Of a stretch of DNA of 24,127 nt, positions 1 through 9,282 are shown piece after piece. The notes beneath the pieces were generated by a model. It was not told the origin of the DNA and searched no databases. It saw nothing but the letters and a program-made list of their open reading frames with translations. Origin of the DNA: Perkinsus marinus ATCC 50983 (lineage: Eukaryota; Perkinsozoa; Perkinsida; Perkinsidae); the NCBI RefSeq assembly GCF_000006405.1, contig NW_003214508.1, positions 475,763 to 499,889 of the forward strand, written 5' to 3'. The position numbers were made by a program, and so were the translations under genes. Each line of letters begins with the position of its first letter. The stretch's first letter is position 1.

Positions 1-124
1 ACTTCCGATGCGGCGTCCGAGGTAAGGACTTTGCCTCGAGGCTGCGCTCCCCCGAAATCTTCTAAAGGGCATGGCGGGTATGGTGAGGACCTCAAGTGTC
101 CATTTGAGACCAGTCCCCCATTCA

Positions 125-360
125 AACGGGTGACAAGGTGGTCCGCGACTATGAATGCGGTTACCGCCTAACGTTCAAGGGCGAGACCAAAGCATGCGAG
201 CCTCCCAACGCGAGTCGGGTTACGGGCCGATCGGGGGCGCTGGCCCTGTCACTAGTATAGAGCGCGCAGTATCCAAGGCTCCGACGAGGTTCGACAGGGC
301 CTTCTACTCCATGAGGAACCTCCGGACCAAGGTCTTCGACGCTAGAGCCATGTGACCCAT
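125..360 (+). mobile_element. Possible retroelement fossil
   Basis: A short stretch of coding-like sequence on the plus strand has a GYRLTFKG-type segment followed by a PPN motif. This is loosely reminiscent of the region just ahead of the reverse transcriptase domain in tyrosine-recombinase (DIRS-like) retrotransposons. No catalytic motif, terminal repeat or boundary is visible. If real it is an old, broken fragment. The family assignment is a guess from a handful of residues. Confidence 0.18.
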
Positions 361-790
361 AGCCAACTGTAATCGGAGGCGATTGTTGGCCTTGGGGAAG
401 GACGCCATACTGTGCGAGGTTGCTCCCAGGGGAGACCACCATGCCATTCTGGCATCACCGGAGGTAGCGACGAAGTTGATGTTGGGGTCCGAGTTACACG
501 AATCGAGTACGCCAGGGTCGCAATGGACGACGTTATGACCCTGTCGTTGAAACTTCCAGCGATAAGGTCATGACGTCATGTGACAAGCGGCATAGCGACA
601 TAGCGACATGGATTTGGAACTTCCATATAGTAGCTGTGGAAGGAGACATGGTGGACGATGTTGATGATCTGAGCGGTGTCGAAGAGCCCGAAAATCACAT
701 AGACAACCCCATCTTTTCGATAGGGTTGTCTGTGGATCTTGACTGGTCCTGGAGGGCATCCGGACGGGAGGGGATTTGTCACAAATTGGG
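361..790. other. No gene supported
   Basis: Only short overlapping frames occur on both strands, without recognisable domains or convincing splice structure. An acidic plus-strand frame around 640-760 (VDDVDDLSGVEEPE) is the most protein-like piece, but it has no homology I recognise. Confidence 0.4.
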
Positions 791-868
791 ACTCACAAAT
801 TGTGAGTCACAATGCATGAGAGTCTCTCATTGAGAGAACAAGATTTACCAGAGCAGCTCTGGCAGAGC
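791..868. repeat. Three consecutive alternating-palindrome units
   Basis: Three different words each occur as word, one base, reverse complement, one base, word. At 800-812 TTGTGA-G-TCACAA follows ACTCACAA-A-TTGTGAGT (791-807). At 817-836 TGAGAG-T-CTCTCA-T-TGAGAG. At 849-868 CAGAGC-A-GCTCTG-G-CAGAGC. The last unit is bracketed by AGATTT (841-846) and AAATCT (872-877). Each unit can fold as an almost loop-free hairpin in two registers. Function unknown; the same architecture recurs elsewhere in the window with other words. Confidence 0.85.
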
Positions 869-1280
869 AGGAAATCTCTCTCAAGTTAACTCTATTCATC
901 CCTCCCATCATGTATCTCGAATGCCGATGACGAATCACCAGTACTCATTGCTATGCCGTAGACTATTCCGGTAGATGTCGCTGTTGGGGTGCTCATCATT
1001 ACCGGAGATGCGAGTGAGCTGCTAGCTTAGATCGTCCCCCCTCCGGATCGGAACCTTCGGTACTCTTTGATCACGTTCTCTTATCGATGTTGGAATTCTT
1101 GTCCACTTTAATCATGCCGTGAGTTCCGTGAAAAAGTGAATGGCCAGATTTTTTGTTGGCTGTCCGCTAGGGCGGTATGAGATACGACCGTGGTCAATAC
1201 TAGCCGCTGAACGTAGAGCTGAATGAATTCTACGCAGCCTGGCTGCACTCAGCTTCCAGCGAAGAGGTCGAAGGCAGCCT
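869..1280. other. No gene supported
   Basis: About 410 bases with no open frame of note, no recognisable RNA gene and no repeat that I can support. Confidence 0.4.
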
Positions 1281-1763
1281 TCAAGGCTGTTCAATTGAAT
1301 AATTGCTGAGTTTCAGAGACTGTGTAGTGGTGGGTGTAGCTGTAGTTGGTATTGTTATGCCCGTTGCAGGAGGATCGGTAGTTGTGGCAGTTTGCCAGTT
1401 GCTGTAAATGTTGTTGTAGTGATGGTCGTTGTGTTGGTAGATAAATGTACTTGTTATAGACGGGATAGCTGTAGCTACTATGCCCGTTATAGAAGGATTG
1501 GTAGTTGTGGTATTTTCGTCAGTTGCTGTTAGGGTTGTTGTAGCGACGTAGTTAGTGATAAAAAAAGCTCCCTGTTCAAGTTCGACGTAACGCAACGCTA
1601 GAATAAGGACTTTGTTCAATTCCTCCAAGTTTCCCGTTGTGTAGAAGCATAGTGGTTTGAGAGGTTGGCATGGTTGAAACCATGCTCCGCACCAGTTGCG
1701 GCGATTATGCATACCTGAGGCTGACAGTCTGGTGATGCTCGTTTTCCCGATGTCCCCTTTCAC
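1281..1763 (-). pseudogene. Decayed Thr-rich secreted-protein-like gene
   Basis: A 160-codon open frame runs on the minus strand. Its first half holds a small Cys/Trp-containing segment (WCGAW, PCQP, LCFY) and its second half is Thr-rich (NTTTTNPSITG, TATTTDPPATG). This layout, Cys domain then Thr tail, resembles the intact secreted proteins near 16000-17500. The Thr part contains an internal direct repeat of roughly 130 bases. Between the repeat copies the frame reads as atypical His/Asn/Tyr-rich residues, while another frame there reads as Thr-rich, which suggests a shift during decay. No signal peptide is visible at this start. A CAG-GTATGC junction near 1716 could be a splice site, so the 5' end is uncertain. 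It may be a live but diverged gene; decay is my preferred reading. Confidence 0.35.
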
Positions 1764-1782
1764 ATCACCGTCGTAGGTGTGA

Positions 1783-1827
1783 GTCTCAGTGAGACTGTCT
1801 CACACTGTGAGAGTCTCACAGTGAGAC
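1783..1827. repeat. 45-bp run of nested alternating palindromes
   Basis: GTCTCA-G-TGAGAC-T-GTCTCA (1783-1802) runs into TCTCACA-C-TGTGAGA (1798-1812), then ACTGTGAGA-G-TCTCACAGT (1804-1822), and ends in TGAGAC (1822-1827). The 19-base unit with 9-base arms is a perfect palindrome around a single base. The cluster lies just upstream, on the minus strand, of the Thr-rich reading frame, so a regulatory role is possible but unproven. Confidence 0.85.
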
Positions 1828-1829
1828 GC

Positions 1830-2190
1830 AATTCGAACATTTCTGAACTAATCGCACTATGACTGACCCGTGCAACTTTGCTTCTGCAGATGAGACACAT
1901 ATATACATATCCCACCCAGCTGTCGAACACGACAGCACCCTCCCCCGGGCTATGAAACAAACCGTGATATGCGAGAACGCATCAAACTGTGGGCAAAGTA
2001 TGCCGCCTACACCGTCATGGCAGGTTTTCCACAGTTGAGCAGATCCGCAATTCTCCCACACGAAGGAAGAAAAAAAAGTAGACATATTGATGCAATAACA
2101 ATTCAACTACTAATAGTGACAGCCGATGCCCAGTGCAACAACTGGGATCTGAGGTAGAGGACACAGAACATTGAGGTACACGGCTTCTAG
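1830..2190. other. No gene supported
   Basis: Overlapping minus-strand frames rich in Cys, Ser and Val occur here, but none has a domain or convincing splice structure. They could include an upstream exon for the Thr-rich frame at 1281-1763; I cannot show it. Confidence 0.35.
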
Positions 2191-2457
2191 CAATCTTGCA
2201 CCTCCCAGCATTTCCGCTTCGCTTCATGCTTTCCCAATGATCCTGAGGATGTCCCTAGGCTCCTGGAGGATGCTGGTGGATGGGAGAAAACTCAGTATAA
2301 CCCTCGTCTCAAGAAGTGCCAGCTTTTGGACTGCTTTTGCCCTGCGTTCGGATAGCTTAGCAGGAGTCTCGAGACGCTCACGACTCTGTGTGATCAAACC
2401 TACAAACTACTCAATGTCCAGCGAGGATGGTGGAACTTCATCTACTCACAACCTTGA
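2191..2457 (+). pseudogene. Unrecognised degraded reading frame
   Basis: One plus-strand frame, interrupted once, has normal protein composition on both sides of the interruption. The first part has FPNDPEDVPRLLEDAGGW and a Cys-rich end (CQLLDCFCPAF). The second has LCDQTYKLLNVQRGWWNFIY. An AG immediately before the frame (2189-2190) could be a 3' splice site, so this may be an exon or an exon pair. I recognise no family. The gene may be dead, or the interruption may lie in an unrecognised intron. Confidence 0.3.
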
Positions 2458-2507
2458 GGGAATCCAACGAGGAGCAAGGAAAGTCATCATACTAGGCCTT
2501 CGTGACC

Positions 2508-2590
2508 AAGGGGCGGAGCTCACTGGTCCACGTCCATGGACTCAGTCAATAAATTCTACATAGGTCCTCGATTCGATCCCCGGGTAGGGC
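2508..2590 (+). repeat. tRNA-like sequence, possible SINE head
   Basis: The segment starts with an A-box-like GAGCTCACTGGTCCACG and, about 45 bases later, has a B-box-like stretch ending GATTCGATCCCCGGG. Box order and spacing match RNA polymerase III internal promoters of tRNA genes and tRNA-derived SINEs. A full cloverleaf does not close, so a tRNA-derived repeat is more likely than a functional tRNA gene. Confidence 0.3.
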
Positions 2591-2742
2591 ATTTCTCCAT
2601 GATTAAAGTTTTTCGTGTATATCTCTTCGAGCTGTTCGCATAATCGGGTTTTCCGATTATTTCCAACACCTCCGCATATAGAGGAGTCGTTTGTCCTATC
2701 TGATAGCCTCCAACGCTTCGTAGTTAAGCCAGAATAATTCTG

Positions 2743-2786
2743 CACGCACATACACCCGCACGCACGCACACACGCGCGCACAACGC
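2743..2786. repeat. CA/CG-rich microsatellite
   Basis: An imperfect dinucleotide and tetranucleotide repeat of CA, CACG and CGCA units. Confidence 0.8.
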
Positions 2787-2789
2787 GAA

Positions 2790-3164
2790 AGTGCCTGTTG
2801 TTGCGGTATATGTTCCGCTCGCTTCGCTGGCTCCGCGATTTGATCATCAGACACTGATGCACTTAATGATGATTTGATCTGGTTTAGTCTCACTACACAA
2901 CATCATACCAAGCTTACTCTACATATCGTGTCGTCCATGGTTTATCCGGTCAGTTCGTCACTTCCCTATCCAACATTCAGTACTGCGTATATCATATTAT
3001 TTGTATAAGCAATCCGCATTCTATACCCTAAGGGTACGATGTAGAGTATTTTCAGGCACACGTCGAATACCATCTTTCTCTGAGAGATAGACGGATGCGA
3101 GTCCGAAATCATCAACTCGCGGATATAGTATAGTCGTTATCCTATGTAGGTGTCAATATTTAAT
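2790..3164. other. 5' flank of first TauE-like gene
   Basis: Intergenic sequence without supported coding potential. A TAG at 3147-3149 lies 15 bases upstream of the chosen start codon and could serve as a leader or intron acceptor. No TATA-like or other promoter element can be assigned. Confidence 0.4.
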
Positions 3165-4562
3165 ATGACAGCTCCCCCGCTGGCGAACATGGGAGCAGTA
3201 GCTCCCCTTGTTTTTATCATATCACTGCTCTGTATGCCCGCGGGCATTGGCGGTGGCATCCTCTTCGTACCGGTACTGCGTCTTATTGGTGGGTTGTCTC
3301 AAAAGGAGTCCTCCTCATTGAGTCAAGCACTGGTAGCGGCATCGGCGTTAGCTGCGGTAGTAACACCCATGCCCGGTCCGTTGTCTAGCTGTTCTTCATA
3401 TTCAGAACCTTTTCAACTTTTACGCACAGTATCGCGCGAAGAATGAACCCAAGGCTCTTATCGTGTGGCCATTTGTTATTCTCATGCTGCCATGTGCGGT
3501 AGTGGGCTCCCTCATTGGCATCTACCTCTACTCCTGGCTTCCTTCTCTCCTACAACTCATCCTCTACTTCATCGTAGCGTGCTTTGGTAGTCTAGCGGCT
3601 TATCGGAAAGGCTACAAGCTTTGGAAAGCGGAGACTGATGCCAAGGAATCGGCAATCCGGGAATTCGACTCGACTACGACTGTCACGTGTAGTCCCTCAG
3701 TGGAACCCGTAGGAATCCCACCTCTCCAAGAGATGCCCGGCAGGAGGAAGTTTATCATTTATGTGGTTGTGACTGTGGTGGTATGGGCCGTATGTCTCGT
3801 ATTCCCCCCATTACGTGGCTCTTCATCAAGCGAAAGTAGTGTCGTCGTTTCATAGGCAGTTGCCTTCACTTGATCTCGCAGGTGTGGTCGGAGTCCCTTA
3901 CTGTGAGGTGGTCTTTTGGGTACTCGCTGCGTTGCAAGCTGTACTACTTCTATTCGTCCCTGCTGGATTCATATGTGCTGAACGCTCTCCCACCACCGTC
4001 AGAATTGGTTTCATATTGATAGCAGCAATGATAGGTGATAAGCAGGAGTTGCCTCTTCTGGTCTTGATCATCGAATTTCTCATGACCGTTGTTAATCACA
4101 TCATATGCTCTCAGTTATTGGCTTGATCGCATCGATGGTGGGCATCGGTGGCGGGCTTCTGATGAATCCTCTAGTCCTGTCCCTCGGCCTCGATCCCAAG
4201 CAGAGCACGGCCACTACAGCGATTGTCATATTCGCCACGAGCACCAGTAAGGGGAGAGGAGACCCACTTGTGACAAACTCATGTCTTTGTCGTCAGGCAC
4301 GGCCTTGTCCTTGGCATTGGGCGGTTATTTCCCTCCTGCATCGGACATGTGGATAACTGTCATGCCATTCATTGGCGCGCTCTTAGGGAAGACCATAGTG
4401 GGAAAATTAGTTTCATTGACTGGGCGTCTCAGTGTACTCGTAATATTGCTCGGCACGATGGTCGCTATAGGTGGTACCATAACAGTAATTTCTGGTATCA
4501 TCTCTCTCGTCCATGACGCTGGTAATGGCGAAAATATTTTGCAGTTTGGGAGTTTTTGCTAG
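3165..4562 (+). CDS. TauE/SafE-family anion exporter, copy 1
   Basis: A predicted 391-residue polytopic membrane protein of the TauE/SafE (formerly DUF81) family, whose members move sulfite, sulfoacetate or related anions across membranes. Proposed exons are 3165-3356, 3406-3838, 3882-4034, 4115-4246 and 4297-4562; all introns are GT-AG (49, 43, 80 and 50 nt) and the frame closes exactly. The family's internal duplication is visible as GIGGG at residues 27-31 and again at 269-273, each after a hydrophobic helix and followed by a proline-containing helix (ILFVPVL, LLMNPLVL). A charged soluble loop lies around residues 110-150, joining the halves. The ATG was chosen because the paralogue downstream starts at the equivalent place (MT...MGAVAPL); an upstream leader exon cannot be excluded. 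The substrate and the membrane concerned are not deducible. Confidence 0.85.
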
Positions 4563-4577
4563 ATTTCTTTATCTTTT

Positions 4578-4610
4578 TCCGCTACATTTGCTTCGCTCAT
4601 CTGTAGCGGA
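4578..4610 (+). other. Hairpin in 3' flank of TauE copy 1
   Basis: Perfect 9-base arms TCCGCTACA (4578-4586) and TGTAGCGGA (4602-4610) surround a 15-base loop, 16 bases after the stop codon. It may lie in the 3' untranslated region and act in RNA processing or stability. No function is demonstrated. Confidence 0.55.
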
Positions 4611-4727
4611 GTAGTGGGCATCTATGTGTTGGACCCCTGTGTGGTCACAACTAGATTTCCCCCGTCACCATCTGTATACTCTTGCTTCATTAGCATTTTT
4701 TATGGACGGATATTTCTGTTGAATTCC

Positions 4728-4738
4728 GGGGGGGGGGG
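4728..4738 (+). repeat. Eleven-base G tract
   Basis: Uninterrupted run of G in the short spacer between the two TauE-like genes. Confidence 0.9.
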
Positions 4739-4823
4739 TTGTTACACGGTTGTACCGTTGATGGGAAATTGATGACGGTGGTGCTTCATCTCGCAGTTGT
4801 TGTTTCTTCGTTTGTGGAGCGAA

Positions 4824-6410
4824 ATGACGGGCGCCAGAATTCAGCGGATGGGCGCTGTAGCGCCTCTGCTTGTAATAATAGCGTTGCTAGCATCCCCTGC
4901 TGGCATCGGTGGTGGTATCCTTTTTACCCCTGTTCTCCATCTTGTCGGGGAGCTGGATTCGAAGGAAGCATCAGCGACCAGTCAAGCGCTTATTGCTGCT
5001 TCTCAACTTGCTAGTGTAATAGGAAAATGGCATGAGTCCTTGTCGGAAGACGTAGTTATTGTGTTCATGTCAGTGTATTATAAACTTCTGGACGCAGTGG
5101 CATGAGCCCAAGAAGCCGCTCATCATCCTACCATACGTCATCATTATGTTGCCATGCATTGTTGCTGGAGCCGTAATCGGTGTCTATCTGAACATGATCC
5201 TCCCCCAGCTGATTATCCTTATCCTCTACGTGCTGGTAGCAGCTTTCTCGACGATTAAGACGACGTTGAAGGGCGTAAAACAGTACAGGTCTGAAAATGC
5301 GACAAAGAAGGCAAGCAAGGAGCATGAGTCACCGTCGTCAGCAAGCCAGAAGACGATAGTCACGTTAGAGGAGGCTAAGGAGAAGAAAGTGGACCCATTC
5401 TTGGTGATGCCATCGAGGAAAGTGCTGTTTTTCTACTGGACAACAGCGTTCCTCATTTGGGTGCTCTGTCTCATATTCCCCTTATTACGAGGATCCTCAA
5501 CAGCCAAAAGTAATAGCAATACCCTCCTCCGGAAATGGCGATAAGAATTGAATTCCTCTGGAGTGTTGCTGTGCGATATTGTTGATTGATAGTTCTAGTG
5601 ATGTGGAGTGACATGACATAACTGTTGTAGTTCGTATTATGGGAAGGTATTGAAGTATCAGATGTGTTCGATAAAGTGGCGTAGGAGTCCTTCTCGCGAC
5701 TGAAGGGAAACCCTCATGCTTATCTTGTTCAGGCATAGCACCAGTGCCATACTGCGGCGGGGTGTACTGGTTCCTGGCCGCTCTCGAGATAGCGCTGCTG
5801 TTGGGCATATCGTCAGGCTTCATATTCGCCAAGCGGAAGGTATGTCGACTAGTTCAATGTTGCATCCTTGGAGTGGAGATTGTTTGTAAGTTGATTGTAC
5901 GAGTAGCATCTGCTAGACTCGCATCTCGATCAGTTACCGGTATCATCTCCTCGATGGTCGGCATCGGCGGTGGTATCCTTATGAACCCCATCATCTTGGA
6001 TTTCGGTTTGAATCCACAGCAAGGGACAGCTACCAACGCTATCAACATCTTTGCGATGAGCACAAGTACGTTCATAATGTTCCCGTGGACAATATCTCTG
6101 AAAGCGTGAAGGGAGATCCGGTCTGTTTTTGTTCCGTTCAGGTACGGCATTGTCGTATGGTATGAGTGGATATTTCCCTGGTGGTTCTGATATGTGGATT
6201 GTCGTTCTTCCTTTCGTTGGTGGCATTATTGGCAAGCTCGTTCTGAAACAGATCGTGGCCAAAACTGGAAGAATGAGTGTTCTAGTGTTTCTCCTCGCTG
6301 GTATCACCTGTGCTGGCTGTATTATTGTACTCGTTACTGGTATTATAAGCAACGTCCGAGATGCCTCAAAGGGCATTAATATAATGCAAATAGGTCACGT
6401 TTGTTCATAA
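4824..6410 (+). CDS. TauE/SafE-family anion exporter, copy 2
   Basis: A predicted 393-residue membrane protein, homologous over its whole length to the gene just upstream and in the same orientation, 261 bases away. Proposed exons are 4824-5015, 5074-5509, 5733-5885, 5934-6065 and 6142-6410, with introns of 58, 223, 48 and 76 nt. Exon lengths (192, 436, 153, 132, 269) match copy 1 (192, 433, 153, 132, 266) and all four intron phases agree, so the pair arose by tandem duplication. GIGGG motifs lie at residues 27-31 and 270-274. The soluble linker between the two halves is Lys/Glu/Ser-rich and is the least conserved part, while the membrane helices are well conserved. The third intron has a consensus GTAAGT donor. 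Substrate unknown; sulfite or organosulfonate transport is the family expectation. Confidence 0.86.
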
Positions 6411-6832
6411 CTCAGTTCCTCTTGTTTCGATTCTATTGCCTGTGGAGACTATTCGTCATAAGTTCTCGGGTTGGAGTCTTCCTGTCACAATTCAGTGGTT
6501 CTTCCTCTGTTACTTTCTTTTGTGGACTTTTCTATCTGTTGAGATATGTGCTGTTCTCTAAGGGAAAGTTGTTGACATTTGCTAAAAAGGAAATGCCACT
6601 CGGTATTCCTGTGCACATTACTATCCGGAGTTTCCAGTTCTTATCAGTGCTCTCGGGTTTCCCTTATGTTAATGGCACAGTGAGGATAATTGTCTGTCGA
6701 CGAGAGCGTTGTGTTCGTTTCCTACTTGACGCGGAAACCTTGGTTAGTAAATAGTGGTTGGTTTTCATTACGGATAGTGGGGTACAACTCCCTAGACAGT
6801 TCGGGCTGCTACTGACAATTACCGGTGCTGAG
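6411..6832. other. 3' flank of TauE copy 2
   Basis: An open frame continues here in another phase but is Phe/Leu-rich without transporter motifs and begins at the upstream stop, so I treat it as untranslated sequence. Confidence 0.4.
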
Positions 6833-6902
6833 TTCGGGAAAGCGGCTTTTCCGGCTTATATACTCGAAGGCTTTCCGAAAGGCTTGGAGTAAATATCCCG
6901 AA
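6833..6902. repeat. Imperfect 70-base stem-loop
   Basis: TTCGGGA (6833-6839) pairs with TCCCGAA (6896-6902). Inside are further imperfectly paired blocks, including a TATACTC/GAGTAAATA region and the single-base-centred palindrome CTTTC-C-GAAAG. Could be the tip of a foldback repeat or a processed RNA structure. Confidence 0.4.
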
Positions 6903-6981
6903 ATCACGTGTGCGGGTTGAGTATATGCGAAGTACATAAGAATCAGGACTAACAGCTATTAGTCGGTAGAAGACACGATAA

Positions 6982-7203
6982 GGTTACACCAGAAAGAGCG
7001 AAAAACCAAGCTTGAAAGCGGACTGCGGAATAAGAGAGTCGAGATACAGATTTAGATTCTCGAGGGGATACAGCCCGGATGTTCTAAAGCAAGACTTTGG
7101 ACTATACCTCGATACACTGAGTTTTGCCGACGGTGTGATGCTGTCTCCTCCCACAATCAAAGGAGCCGCCGACCATCAGCTGTCGTATTTCGATGAACAT
7201 TAA
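6982..7203 (+). CDS. Possible terminal exon, unrecognised
   Basis: The frame is open for 73 codons before a TAA and has balanced, protein-like composition (SPDVLKQDFGLYLDTLSFAD, TIKGAADHQLSYFDEH). No ATG lies in a sensible place near its start, so it would have to be a downstream exon. No domain is recognised and no neighbouring exon could be joined confidently. It may be chance. Confidence 0.25.
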   Translation, partial: GYTRKSEKPSLKADCGIRESRYRFRFSRGYSPDVLKQDFGLYLDTLSFADGVMLSPPTIKGAADHQLSYFDEH

Positions 7204-7535
7204 CGGCTAGCGAATCTCGTATTTCCTAAAGGGTGTAAGAGGCTATGTATAAGCCTAGAGTGGATCCATACTCTCGTTACGGCCAATTCATCTTAGGTGA
7301 ACAAACAATGACTATGGAATTCATCCTATCATTTCGGGGCTCGGACAAGAAGTAGAAGGAAGAGAGAAAGGTGTATAGAGCCCATTGTGGAAAATTTGAG
7401 AGTGGCGAACTTGCCGAGACGAAATGCTCAGGACAAGAATTTATGGGGAACGCGGACTAAATCCCTGCGAGTCAACTGAGCTGCAATCAGACGAAGAAGA
7501 GATGCGGAAGAATCAGCTAAGTGCTGATCTCCTGT
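7204..7535. other. No gene supported
   Basis: Purine-rich sequence on the plus strand (many GAGA and AGAAG runs) without coding signal or repeat structure, apart from a short ATCAGC/GCTGAT stem at 7512-7527. Confidence 0.4.
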
Positions 7536-7564
7536 GTTGAGCTGCTCAGCCTGAGCAGCTCAAC
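7536..7564. repeat. Perfect 13-bp-arm hairpin built of nested palindromes
   Basis: GTTGAGCTGCTCA (7536-7548) and TGAGCAGCTCAAC (7552-7564) are exact reverse complements around the three bases GCC. Each arm is itself a one-base-centred palindrome (TGAGC-T-GCTCA and TGAGC-A-GCTCA), giving the same alternating design as the clusters at 791, 1783 and 18947. Confidence 0.9.
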
Positions 7565-7677
7565 CTTACAAACCGTCGATTTGTTCCCAGCTGTTAGTTT
7601 GTAGCATGGCCGGAAGCGACTGGAATGGCAATAGAACATGTTGACATACAACATTGGCATTGGCAACATACATCTCT

Positions 7678-8130
7678 ATGAATACCATGTTGACAATGTT
7701 GTTGGCAGGAGGGGCTCGTTCAGGCACATCGGGAGAGGCTGAAAAGCTCCGCTTCAGTGTGTTTAGAATGCGAAACTCTCTCCCTCCACATCATATTAGT
7801 ACCACCTGTCCACTATGCACTGCAAATCATTATCCGCTAAGTTTTACTATACTAGTGTTCCGCGCCTTGCGGCCTTAAATCAAAAAGCCTCAACAACCAG
7901 TAGCAGCAATACGGGATTTAACCTTGATGGATATCCGTGCCACTGGACACTGTTAACTCCGTTTGGGAGTCGGCACTCGATAGTTTTTCGCCACTTTTAC
8001 TACATACAACACAACAGAGGCTCAAAACTTCACCGCAACGGTTATACCCTTCCAAACAGCAGCGGATGGTGGCTCTTTAGGCGGAAGCAAGCATCCCAAA
8101 TTGTGGCTTTTGGCGGTACCGCAATGGTAA
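7678..8130 (+). CDS. Candidate small gene of unknown product, convergent with uS10
   Basis: Two pieces look coding. Near the 5' end an ATG at 7678 opens a frame with a hydrophobic start (MNTMLTMLLAGGARS) like a signal peptide. At the 3' end the frame 7984-8130 encodes NFTATVIPFQTAADGG and KHPKLWLLAVPQW and then a TAA. An AG at 8013-8014 (ACAACAG) could begin the last exon. A middle piece near 7900-7950 (SSSNTGFNLDGYPCHW) may be another exon. I could not find a set of splice sites that joins all pieces in frame, so the model is incomplete. Its stop lies only 12 bases from the end of the oppositely oriented uS10 coding region. Family unknown. Confidence 0.3.
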
Positions 8131-8142
8131 CGGAATCACCGT

Positions 8143-8675
8143 TTAACTCTGAGCAATGGTGACCTCAACATCTACACCGGGCTCGATGAAGATGGAAGTG
8201 ATGTCCTTCACAACCTTAGGGGTAGCCTGGAGGTCGATGAAACGCTTATGGATGCGCATCTCGAATCTGACAAAGCAAGGTTGAAGCAACGACAGGGCAT
8301 AAAATAAGACAATTTAGTCAAGATTGTGCCAGTGATGGTAATATTACCTGTCCCAAGTGTTAGTACCCTCACCGTTGGGGGACTTACGAGTGGTGATCTT
8401 GAGGACCTTAGTGGGCATGCGGACAGGGCCAGCAACAGTAAGTTCGTTCTCGTGGGCACCAGCCATCAACTCGGAGCACACTGAAAACGACCAACGAGTA
8501 ACAGCCTCAACACATCATTCGTTATAAAAAATCGCTATAGCAAGAACTAGCCCATATTGTTACCCTTTTCCAAAGCCTTGACGTTCCTGGAGGTGAGAGT
8601 GATACGAATGTGATGGAGGGGCTCCTCGACGGGAACCTCCTCGTAACCTTTCTGGGCGTTCTTAGGAGATGCCAT
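8143..8675 (-). CDS. RPS20: 40S ribosomal protein uS10 (S20)
   Basis: A 122-residue protein of the small ribosomal subunit head, the eukaryotic S20 / universal uS10 family. Exons on the minus strand are 8675-8564, 8480-8348 and 8266-8143, with GT-AG introns of 83 and 81 nt. The frame closes exactly and the length matches the family (about 119). Diagnostic stretches are [17 protein letters not shown] (residues 21-37), [33 protein letters not shown] and the C-terminal [12 protein letters not shown]. The start is fixed by conserved N-terminal spacing. A pyrimidine tract and CAG end one base before the ATG, which suggests leader trans-splicing or a 5' untranslated-region intron rather than a normal leader. 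Two introns for so short a gene fit the intron-dense genome. Confidence 0.97.
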
Positions 8676-8676
8676 G

Positions 8677-8692
8677 CTGAAGAGAAGACGGT
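8677..8692 (-). promoter_or_regulatory. Probable splice acceptor directly upstream of uS10 start
   Basis: On the minus strand a pyrimidine-rich CCGTCTTCTCTTCAG ends one base before the ATG of uS10. A 3' splice site this close to the start codon is typical of spliced-leader addition. It could equally be the end of an ordinary 5' UTR intron. Confidence 0.45.
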
Positions 8693-9282
8693 CCAACGAC
8701 ACTCCGAGTTAGACGATCAAAGCGCGTGGATTCCAACAGGAAATAGTCCAAGTCAAGAGTGACTACACCGACTACGTAACACCATCTCCTTAGCAAAGAC
8801 GCAGTTAGCATAAACACGTCCCTCCCAACCCTGTGTATTACCTCAGCTGAGTGGGAAGGGGAGTTGCGTAAAATCAGTACTCCATGCGAAAGGCCGAGCG
8901 CGCTGCGCCATTCTAATCGATTTAGAGCCAATTCGCTAATTCAAGCGCTCGCCCAGTCGCAAGATAGTACAGGTCATGCTGCGTGTACGGTGGTTCCTGT
9001 AATGAGTTTCGAGGTCACTTCTTGTCCCGCTGATACCAACTATTACCAACACAAGAATTAGGGCACGTCCAGAGCGAGAGTGTGTGATAACCAGCCACAG
9101 CCGTAGACGCTCATTGCGTTCTTTCACTCGTCACGTGGAACATCACTGGTGATACTCATTCACAATAGAGCCGTTATATCATCAGCGAATCTCGAATCAT
9201 GTTCACGACTAACACTGAACTTAGTATAGGCCTTGGCGCCTCTGTTGGCTGGCTCTCTCACTTAGTAAATTCGAACAACCCA
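8693..9282. other. uS10 upstream region, no gene supported
   Basis: Short frames only. The promoter of the uS10 gene should lie here, but no recognisable core element is visible. Confidence 0.4.

Noticed and set aside
791-868. CRISPR-like or bacterial terminator interpretation of the palindromic clusters
   Set aside because: Units are not identical repeats with spacers, and the genome is eukaryotic with spliced genes.
2508-2590. Functional tRNA gene
   Set aside because: Promoter-box-like words are present but acceptor and anticodon stems do not pair convincingly.
2542-2893. Minus-strand frames rich in CVRAC-type residues
   Set aside because: They are translations of the CA/CG microsatellite.
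4739-5014. 91-codon frame overlapping exon 1 of the second TauE gene
   Set aside because: Wrong phase relative to the conserved transporter sequence.
6401-6754. 117-codon Phe/Leu-rich plus-strand frame after the second TauE gene
   Set aside because: No conserved counterpart after the first copy, no transporter motif, overlaps the upstream stop.
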